The notes under the pieces: generated by a model
Seen by the model: the letters and a program-made list of their open reading frames with translations, nothing else
The model's database searches: none
What the model was told of the DNA's origin: nothing
Origin: Streptomyces sp. Edi2
Lineage (GTDB): Bacteria > Actinomycetota > Actinomycetes > Streptomycetales > Streptomycetaceae
NCBI RefSeq assembly: GCF_040253635.1
Contig: NZ_JBEJGX010000003.1
Coordinates: 1,674,001 to 1,738,000, forward strand
Direction of reading: 5' to 3'
Length of the DNA: 64,000 bases
Made by a program: the position numbers and the translations under genes
Part shown: in pieces, positions 54,177 to 60,805 of the stretch
Numbering within the stretch: the first letter of the stretch is position 1
How the letters are laid out: each line of letters opens with the position of its first letter

Positions 54177-55064
54177 TCAGACCGGCGGCCAGGGGATGGC
54201 GGGCCATTCGCCGCTCGGCTCCGGGTGCCGGCCGCTGCGCAGCAGCCCGGCCACCCGCGCCCGCAGCGCCGCGACCTCGTCATCCGTGATCAGTTCGGCC
54301 AGTCGGGCGGCGAGCGGCCCGGAGTCCTCCAGTGCCTCCTGAAGGCCCCGCAGCACCTCCAGCGCCTCGTCGGTCAGCGGCTCCCCCGCCCACCCCCACA
54401 GCAGGGTGCGCAGCTTGTCCTCGGCGTGGAACGTGACGCCGTGGTCGATGGCGAAAAACTCTCCGCCGGCGCCGGGCAGCAGGTGGCCGCCCTTGCGGTC
54501 ACTGTTGTTGATCACGGCGTCGAGTACCGCGAGCCGCCGCAGCCGTGGATGGTCGGCGTGCACCAGCAGCGCGGTGCGGCCCTCGCCGACCTGCGCGAAA
54601 CCGACCGCCTTCCAGCCGGGGCCCGGCTCCTCGTCCTCCACCAGGGCCAGCAGCTCGGGCACCTCGTCGCTGCTCTCCGGCGGATCGATCCACTCCTGGA
54701 CCATGCCGGTGCCGTGGGGGCCGTCGCGCAACACCGTGACCGGGATGAGGTCCCAGCCGCAGGCGCGGGAGATCTCGTACGCGGCGACCTCGCGCTGGGC
54801 GAGCGTGCCGTCGGGGAAGTCCCACAGCGGGCGCTCACCGGCGACCGGCTTGTAGACACAGGCGGCGGTGCGGCCGTCCTGCGCGACCGTGCAGTAGAGA
54901 ACGGCGTTGGACGCCTCGGGGATGCGGCCGCGTACGGTCAGCTCACCGTCGGTGAACAGGGCGTCCGGCCGGTCCCCGGCGGGTTCCGGCGCGGCCGGCG
55001 GCGGGTCTTTCGGTGCGGCGGGGCCGGGCAGCGGCGCGGCCTGCCCGGCAGGTTCGACGGGCAT
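54177..55064 (-). CDS. SCO1664-type protein, remotely kinase-like (TIGR03843 family)
   Basis: This is a conserved actinobacterial protein of unknown function, 295 residues, related to the phosphatidylinositol 3-/4-kinase fold. ACVYKPVAGERPLWDFPDGTL provides the ATP-anchoring Lys and Gly-rich area. LDAVINNSDRKGGHLL matches the catalytic D-x-x-N-x-D-R-x-x-x-N region, and FFAIDHGVTFH matches the metal-binding D-H/D-F-G loop. The first 45 residues are Pro/Ala-rich. The ATG at 55064 is 5 bp after the DUF3090 stop, so the genes are coupled. It is one of a trio with DUF3090 and the phosphomutase-like gene. Confidence 0.87.
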   Translation of the reverse strand: MPVEPAGQAAPLPGPAAPKDPPPAAPEPAGDRPDALFTDGELTVRGRIPEASNAVLYCTVAQDGRTAACVYKPVAGERPLWDFPDGTLAQREVAAYEISRACGWDLIPVTVLRDGPHGTGMVQEWIDPPESSDEVPELLALVEDEEPGPGWKAVGFAQVGEGRTALLVHADHPRLRRLAVLDAVINNSDRKGGHLLPGAGGEFFAIDHGVTFHAEDKLRTLLWGWAGEPLTDEALEVLRGLQEALEDSGPLAARLAELITDDEVAALRARVAGLLRSGRHPEPSGEWPAIPWPPV

Positions 55065-55069
55065 GGCGC

Positions 55070-55660
55070 TCAGGCGTCCCGCCGGTATCCGTTCTGGCGC
55101 GGGCATACGTGTCCCTCCGGGTCGAGCGGCAGGCTGCACAGCGGGCACGGCGGGCGGCCGGCGTTGACCACTTCGAGCGCCCGCTTGGCGAACGCCCTGG
55201 CCATGGTTCCGGTGAGGCGCACCCGCAGCATCGGCGGGCCGTTCTCGTCGTCCTGGAGCAGCCGCTCCTCCGCGTCGGCGAGGTCTTCGTCGCTGTCCCC
55301 CTCCAGCTCGACCAGGGCCTGTGCCTCGACGATCATCCGCTCGTCCTCGCCGTCCCAGGCGAGCGCCATCGTGCCGACCCGGAACTCTTCCTCGACGGGC
55401 GATTCCAGCGGGGCGGAGTCGGCCAGCTCGGCGGGCGAGACGGCGGGAACCGGGGCGTTGCCGCCGCTGCGCCGTACGACCTCGTCCAGCAGCTCGTCGA
55501 TCCGCTCGGCGAGTGCCGCGACCTGGGTCTTCTCCAGGGCGACGCTGGTGGTGCGGCCGGAGGCGGTGGCCTGGAGGTAGAAGCTACGGCGGCCAGGCAG
55601 CCCGACCGTACCGGCCACGAAGCGGTCCGGCGCGTCGTAGAAGAACACCTGACGGGACAA
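55070..55660 (-). CDS. DUF3090 protein (TIGR03847), unknown function
   Basis: This 196-residue protein starts at a TTG at 55660 (LSRQVFFYDAPDRF), with GGAG seven bases upstream. The start was set by comparison with the family beginning near RQVF-YD. The central part is helical and acidic (AEERLLQDDENG), and it ends in a zinc-knuckle-like RPPCPLCSLPLDPEGHVCPR with three Cys and one His. The function is not known. It is translated with the kinase-like gene downstream and lies downstream of the phosphatase-like gene. Confidence 0.88.
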   Translation of the reverse strand: MSRQVFFYDAPDRFVAGTVGLPGRRSFYLQATASGRTTSVALEKTQVAALAERIDELLDEVVRRSGGNAPVPAVSPAELADSAPLESPVEEEFRVGTMALAWDGEDERMIVEAQALVELEGDSDEDLADAEERLLQDDENGPPMLRVRLTGTMARAFAKRALEVVNAGRPPCPLCSLPLDPEGHVCPRQNGYRRDA

Positions 55661-55780
55661 CGTCCTGCTCCGATTGCTCGACTGCGGGGTCACTGCGGTC
55701 GCTGCACGTCCTGCGGTCACTGCGCGGATCGCAGGTGCGTGGCGGGCAGCGCCGTCGCACCACCCTACTGCGCCGACTGA

Positions 55781-56479
55781 TCACGCTGCTCCCGCACCAC
55801 CGCCGACGGCCGCGTCCCGGTCGGCCCCCGCGCTGCCGCCGCCCTCCCGGGGCGCGAGAGAGCCGAAGTCACCGGTGTCCCCGAGCCGTACGAGGTAGGG
55901 GCGCAGCCGGGTGTAGCGGATCGCGGTGACCGAACAGGGCTCGACGGAGATCCGCTGGAAGAGGTCGAGGTGCATGCCCAGGGCGTCGGCGACCAGGGAT
56001 TTGATCAGGTCGCCGTGCGAGCACATGACGTAGGCCGCCTCGGGGCCGTGCGTCTCGTCGATGCGGGCGTTCCAGTCGCGTACCGCGTCCACCGCCCTGG
56101 CCTGCATCGCGCGCATCGACTCGCCGCCGGGGAAGGCGGCCGCTGAGGGGTGCTGCTGGACGACCTCCATCAGCGGCTCGTCGCTCAGCTCGGCGAGTTT
56201 GCGGCCCGACCAGTCGCCGTAGTCGCATTCGCTGATCCGGTCCTCGACGTGCAGGGTGAGCCACGGCCGGGATTCCAGCAGCGGCGCCACGGTCTCCCGG
56301 CAGCGCTGCAACGGGCTGGAGACGACCGCGGTCAGCGGCACCCGGGACAGCCGTGCGGGCAGCGCGGCGGCCTGGGCGGCGCCGTGCTCGTCGAGGGCGA
56401 CGCCGGGGGCCCGTCCGGCGAGCACTCCGGCGGTGTTGGCGGTGGAGCGGCCGTGCCGCACCAGGATCAGCGTGGGCAT
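55781..56479 (-). CDS. histidine-phosphatase superfamily protein (MSMEG_4193-type phosphomutase, TIGR03848)
   Basis: This 232-residue protein has the phosphoglycerate-mutase fold. The phosphorylated His is in LVRHGRSTANTAG (residue 8 or so), the Arg in VVSSPLQRCRETV, the Glu in ECDYGDWSGRKL and the second His in YVMCSHGDLIKSL. All catalytic residues are present, so it should be a phosphatase or mutase; the substrate is unknown. The ATG at 56479 gives the usual MPTLILVRHG start. It is divergent from corA and begins the trio that leads to mshC. Confidence 0.9.
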   Translation of the reverse strand: MPTLILVRHGRSTANTAGVLAGRAPGVALDEHGAAQAAALPARLSRVPLTAVVSSPLQRCRETVAPLLESRPWLTLHVEDRISECDYGDWSGRKLAELSDEPLMEVVQQHPSAAAFPGGESMRAMQARAVDAVRDWNARIDETHGPEAAYVMCSHGDLIKSLVADALGMHLDLFQRISVEPCSVTAIRYTRLRPYLVRLGDTGDFGSLAPREGGGSAGADRDAAVGGGAGAA

Positions 56480-56538
56480 GGGCGCCACCCTACGTTCCCG
56501 GTCCGTGTTCCTGGCGGGCGGCGGCGTGACGAGCGAGA

Positions 56539-57531
56539 ATGCCAGGTGTGATCGTGGACTGCGCCATCTACCGGGACGGCCGCCGCGCCGAGTGTGCGAC
56601 CGACTTCTCCCGCGCGCTGGAGGAGGCGCGGGCCAAGGGTGATGCCTTCCTGTGGCTAGGGATGTACGAGCCGACGGAGCGCGAGTTCGATCTCGTCAGC
56701 AGCGGATTCGGGCTGCATCCGCTGGCCGTCGAGGACGCGCTCAAGGCGCATCAGCGGCCCAAGCTGGAGGTCTACGACGACTCGCTGTTCATGGTGCTGA
56801 AGCCGGTCACCTACGACGACGAGGCCGCCACGGTGACCTCGTCGGAGGTGATGGTCTTCCTGGGCGAGGCGTTCGTGGTCACCGTCCGGCACGGCGAGGC
56901 CAGCCCGCTGGCGGCGGTGCGCCGACGGCTGGAGGAACACCCGGAGATCCTGCGGCACGGCCCCGGCGCGGTGCTCTACGCGGTCTGCGACGCCGTGGTC
57001 GACCACTACATCGAAGTGGCCTCCGAACTCCAGCTGGATCTGGAGGGGTTGGAGGCAGAGGTGTTCGCTCCGGTGCGCCGGGACACCAAGAACACCGCGG
57101 CCGAGATCTATGCGTTCAAGCGCGAGGTGCTGGAATTCCGGCGGGCGACCGGCCCGCTGGCCGCACCGATGACCCTTCTGCAGAACCCCGGCGTGCCCTA
57201 CGTGCACGACCACGCCCGGCCGTTCTTCCGCGACGTCGACGACCACCTCACCCGCGCCAACGAGTCGGTGGAGAGCCTCGACCGGCTGCTCTCGGACATC
57301 CTCGCCGCCCATCTGGCGCAGATGGGCGTACGGCAGAACGACGACATGCGCAAGATCTCGGCCTGGGCGGCGCTGGCGGCCGTACCGACCCTGATCGCCG
57401 GCATCTACGGCATGAACTTCGAGCACATGCCGGAGCTGAAGTGGCGTCTGGGCTATCCGGCGATCCTGCTGGTGATGATCGTCATCGAGATCTCGCTCTA
57501 CCGGCTGTTCAAACGCCGCGGCTGGCTGTGA
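56539..57531 (+). CDS. corA: CorA-family magnesium/cobalt transporter
   Basis: This is a divalent-cation channel of 330 residues. It has a large cytoplasmic domain (FGLHPLAVEDALKAHQRPKLE is the family motif), a long stalk helix (about 200-275) and two C-terminal membrane helices. The selectivity loop is YGMNFEHMPEL, with the diagnostic GMN. The basic end FKRRGWL is also typical. The ATG at 56539 (AGCGAGA upstream) or the GTG three codons later could be the start. It is divergent from the phosphatase-like gene, with 59 bp between starts. Confidence 0.95.
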   Translation: MPGVIVDCAIYRDGRRAECATDFSRALEEARAKGDAFLWLGMYEPTEREFDLVSSGFGLHPLAVEDALKAHQRPKLEVYDDSLFMVLKPVTYDDEAATVTSSEVMVFLGEAFVVTVRHGEASPLAAVRRRLEEHPEILRHGPGAVLYAVCDAVVDHYIEVASELQLDLEGLEAEVFAPVRRDTKNTAAEIYAFKREVLEFRRATGPLAAPMTLLQNPGVPYVHDHARPFFRDVDDHLTRANESVESLDRLLSDILAAHLAQMGVRQNDDMRKISAWAALAAVPTLIAGIYGMNFEHMPELKWRLGYPAILLVMIVIEISLYRLFKRRGWL

Positions 57532-57568
57532 CCCGGGCGGTCCCGGCGGCCGGGCGCCCGCGGAGGGC

Positions 57569-58357
57569 TCAGACGAGCTCCGGCGCCGAGGTGGCCGGGC
57601 CGCCCAGCGCGTCCCGGCGCTCGGGCATCCGGAGGCTGACCATCCGCCGCCAGCCGCCCAGCCGCTCATAGCCGTACATCGCCCGGATCCCGGTGATGAT
57701 CCCGCCGTTCTTCGCCTTCGGCCACCGCAGGATGCGGCCCATGTGGTCCATCACGGCCAGGCTGACGTCCCGGTAGATGACGATCTCGGCGTGGGCGCAG
57801 TCGTGCAGGATCCGCTGGATGGTCCGGCCGTGGCCGAGGCGGGCCAGCCGCAGCAGTTCCTCGTGGCAGTACGCCAGGTGGTTGTCCTCGTCGTGGGAGA
57901 TCACCCGGATCGCCTTGCCCACCTCGGGGTGGTCGCCGAAGTACTTGGTGAGCATCACCATCTGGTCGGCGGCACGCTGTTCGGTGACCCGGCTGTGGGC
58001 GAGGTAGGTGATGATGTCGAGCTCGGTGAGCGGTTCGTCGCGGCGCAGCTTGTCGTGTGCCAGGCCGATGCCCTGCCGCTCCAGCAGCGCGGTGTAGTCG
58101 GTCTCCACGGGGACCGCGGCGGGCGTCAGGCCGCGTTTGCGCAGCAGGGCGTGGAAGATCCGGCCGTGCTTGTCCTCGTCCGCGCCGTGCCGGGTGACCT
58201 TGGGCGCCAGCTCGCGCAGCGCGGCGGGCACGAGGGCGGCGATCCGGCCGTTCTCCCAGCCGCCCTGGGCCTCTCCGCTGGCCGCGATGGAGCAGAACAG
58301 GCGGTAGGAGTCGTCGTTGTCGACGATCTCCTGGAACAGGCTTCGGGCCGAGATCAT
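57569..58357 (-). CDS. ferritin-like di-iron protein
   Basis: This 262-residue helical protein has three E/D-x-x-H-type elements: TRHGADEDKHGRIFHALL, VISHDEDNHLAYCHEELL and DCAHAEIVIYRDVSL. They resemble metal-ligand helices of ferritin-like oxidases or hydroxylases. The ATG at 58357 has GGAG nine bases upstream; the GTG at 58366 overlaps that site and is less likely. It is convergent with corA. The function is unknown, possibly an oxidase or iron handling. Confidence 0.82.
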   Translation of the reverse strand: MISARSLFQEIVDNDDSYRLFCSIAASGEAQGGWENGRIAALVPAALRELAPKVTRHGADEDKHGRIFHALLRKRGLTPAAVPVETDYTALLERQGIGLAHDKLRRDEPLTELDIITYLAHSRVTEQRAADQMVMLTKYFGDHPEVGKAIRVISHDEDNHLAYCHEELLRLARLGHGRTIQRILHDCAHAEIVIYRDVSLAVMDHMGRILRWPKAKNGGIITGIRAMYGYERLGGWRRMVSLRMPERRDALGGPATSAPELV

Positions 58358-58511
58358 CTGCGCCACCTCCGAACGGACACACCCGTAGGAAAAGTCAAAG
58401 GGCGTGTTCCGCGGGAGGCAACCGGAGCGGCGGTCCGTACGGCTGTCCGGGCAATGTCCGTCCTGGTGGCGGGCGTAACCCGGGCGCGCATCACCGCGTT
58501 GTGCTGCCTGC

Positions 58512-58553
58512 CGGCCGTGGCGGGGAAGATCCCCCGAGCCCCCGCCACGGCCG
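58512..58553 (-). terminator. terminator after the F420-dependent oxidoreductase gene
   Basis: A perfect 14-bp stem (58512-58525 with 58540-58553), 86 bp past the stop of the oxidoreductase gene. A second GC-rich stem lies between it and the gene. Confidence 0.65.
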
Positions 58554-58638
58554 CGGGGCCGACCGGCCCGGCGCTGCGGACGCCGGGCCGTGTGCCGGCG
58601 CCGGAGGGTTTCCGGTACGAGCCTGCCGGCCCGGTGGC

Positions 58639-59694
58639 CTACGCCAGGCCGGCCCGCTCCAGCGCCTCGGTGCCGGCCCGCAGCGAGGCGAGGCGGTCCT
58701 CCAGGGTGAAGCCCGCGGGGGCCAGCGTCAGGGTGGTCACTCCGGCCGCCGCGTAGGCCTGCATCCGCTCGGCGATCCGCTCGACGGAGCCGAGCAGCGT
58801 GGTCTGGTCGATCAGCTGCTCCGGGATCGCGGCGGCGGCGCCCTCCTTGTCGCCGGACAGGTACTTGCTCTGGATCTCGGCGGCTTCCTTGCCGTACCCC
58901 ATGCGCTGGGCGAGCTGGTTGTAGAAGTTCTGCTTCGGGCTGCCCATACCGCCGACGTACAGGGCGGTGTACGGACGGAACATGTCGGCCAGCGCGCTGA
59001 CGTCCTTGTCCGCGCCGACGGCCAGCGGCAGCGTCGGACAGACGTCGAAGCCCTCCAGCGTCTTGCCCGCCTTCTCGCGGCCGGCCCGGAGGTGCGAGAT
59101 CGCGGTCTCCTCCAGGTGGTCGGCCGAGGGGAAGATCAGCAGAGCGCCGTCGGCGATCTCACCTGTCTGCTGCAGGTTCTTCGGGCCGATCGCGGCGATG
59201 TAGAGCGGGATGTGCTCACGCTGCGGGTGGACGGTGAGCTTCAGCGGCTTGCCGGGGCCGCCGGGCAGCGGCAGGGTCCAGTGCTCGCCCTCGTAGGACA
59301 GCCGCTCGCGGGTCATGGCCTTGCGGACGATGTCCACGTACTCGCGGGTGCGCGCCAGCGGCTTGTCGAACTTGACGCCGTACCAGCCCTCGGACACCTG
59401 CGGCCCCGAGACGCCGAGCCCCAGGCGGAACCGGCCCCCGGAGAGGGAGTCCAGGGTGGCGGCCGTCATCGCGGTCATCGCGGGCGCACGCGCCGGGATC
59501 TGGAAGATCGCCGAACCGATGTCGATCTGCTCGGTCTGGGCCGCGACCCAGGAGAGCACGGTGGCCGCGTCGGAGCCATAGGCCTCCGCGGCCCAGCAGA
59601 CGGCATAGCCCAGGCGGTCGGCCTCCTGCGCCACCGCGAGATTGTCGGAGTCCATCCCGGCGCCCCAGTAGCCGAGGTTGATGCCAAGCCTCAT
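58639..59694 (-). CDS. luciferase-like F420-dependent oxidoreductase
   Basis: This is a luciferase-like monooxygenase-family protein of 351 residues, of the F420-binding branch common in actinobacteria. MRLGINLGYWGAG is the first strand and AEAYGSDAATVLSWVAAQTE the F420-type signature. GSAIFQIPARAPAMTAMTAATL and RFRLGLGVSGPQVSEGWYG follow. The ATG at 59694 has GGGGAG four bases before GC. It is divergent from an aldo/keto reductase gene. The substrate is unknown. Confidence 0.9.
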   Translation of the reverse strand: MRLGINLGYWGAGMDSDNLAVAQEADRLGYAVCWAAEAYGSDAATVLSWVAAQTEQIDIGSAIFQIPARAPAMTAMTAATLDSLSGGRFRLGLGVSGPQVSEGWYGVKFDKPLARTREYVDIVRKAMTRERLSYEGEHWTLPLPGGPGKPLKLTVHPQREHIPLYIAAIGPKNLQQTGEIADGALLIFPSADHLEETAISHLRAGREKAGKTLEGFDVCPTLPLAVGADKDVSALADMFRPYTALYVGGMGSPKQNFYNQLAQRMGYGKEAAEIQSKYLSGDKEGAAAAIPEQLIDQTTLLGSVERIAERMQAYAAAGVTTLTLAPAGFTLEDRLASLRAGTEALERAGLA

Positions 59695-59821
59695 GCCGCT
59701 CCCCTTACCGATCAGTAACGTCGCTGTTCCGGGGACTGTAGCGCGCACCCCCGCCGGCCGTCATCGGCGGGTTGTCCACAGGTCCCCTGTTCCCGGCTCA
59801 TGCCCAGTAATCTCAAGGCCC

Positions 59822-60805
59822 ATGGAGCAAAGGCACCTCGGCCGTACGGGCCTTCGCGTGTCCCGCCTCGGGCTCGGCACCCTGAACTGGGCCCGCGACA
59901 CGGACGAGCAGGAAGCCGCCGACCAGCTCAAGGCGTTCTGGGAGGCCGGCGGCACTCTCGTGGACACCGCCGACATCTACGCCGACGGCGGCGCCGAGTA
60001 CCTCCTGGGCCGGCTGACGGAAGGACTCGTTCCGCGCGAGGACCTGGTCATCGCGACCAAGGCCGGCAACGTCCTGGCGGCGGACCGCCGCGTCGACGGC
60101 TCCCGGCGCCATCTCCTCGCCGCCCTCGACGCCTCCCTGGAGCGGCTGGGCACCGAGTACGTCGACCTGTGGCAGCTCCACGCCTTCGATCCGCACACGC
60201 CGCTGGAGGAGACCCTGCAGGCCCTCGATCTCGCCGTCACCAGCGGCCGGGCGCGCTATGTGGGGCTGTCGAACTTCTCCGGCTGGCAGCTCGCCAAGGC
60301 GGCCACCTGGCAGCTGGCCGCGCCCGGTGTACGCAACCGGCTGGCGAGCACACAAATGGAGTACTCCCTGCTGCAGCGGGGCGTCGAGCGGGAGGTGCTG
60401 CCGGCGGCGCTGGACCTCGGCATGGGCCTGCTGCCGTCGTCGCCGCTCGGGCGGGGCGTGCTGACCGGCAAGTACCGCCATGCGACGCCGGCCGACTCGC
60501 GAGGCGCCTCGGAGCATCTGGCCCCGTTCGTCGCGCCGTATCTCGACGAGACGGCGGGCCGGGTCGTCGAAGCGGTCACCACCGCCGCCGACGGACTGGC
60601 CGTCACCCCGCTCCAGGTCGCGCTCTCCTGGGTCCGCGACCGCCCCGGAGTGACCGCGCCGATCCTGGGCGCCCGGACGGAGCAGCAGCTCAGAGCCGCA
60701 TTGTCAGTGGAGACCCTTAGTCTTCCTGACGAGATCCGCCGGGCGCTGGACGATGTTTCGGCTCCGGTGCACCACTACCCCGATCACGACTGGAGCACGC
60801 TGTGA
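59822..60805 (+). CDS. aldo/keto reductase
   Basis: This is a 327-residue NADPH-dependent reductase. LGRTGLRVSRLGLGTLN opens the barrel, the catalytic Asp and Tyr are in LVDTADIYADGGAE, the Lys in IATKAGN, and the His in DLWQLHAFDP. Cofactor-binding parts are PSSPLGRGVLTGKY and PILGARTEQQL. The ATG at 59822 gives the usual start MEQRHLGRTG. Its stop overlaps the next gene's GTG by four bases. The substrate is unknown. Confidence 0.92.
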   Translation: MEQRHLGRTGLRVSRLGLGTLNWARDTDEQEAADQLKAFWEAGGTLVDTADIYADGGAEYLLGRLTEGLVPREDLVIATKAGNVLAADRRVDGSRRHLLAALDASLERLGTEYVDLWQLHAFDPHTPLEETLQALDLAVTSGRARYVGLSNFSGWQLAKAATWQLAAPGVRNRLASTQMEYSLLQRGVEREVLPAALDLGMGLLPSSPLGRGVLTGKYRHATPADSRGASEHLAPFVAPYLDETAGRVVEAVTTAADGLAVTPLQVALSWVRDRPGVTAPILGARTEQQLRAALSVETLSLPDEIRRALDDVSAPVHHYPDHDWSTL

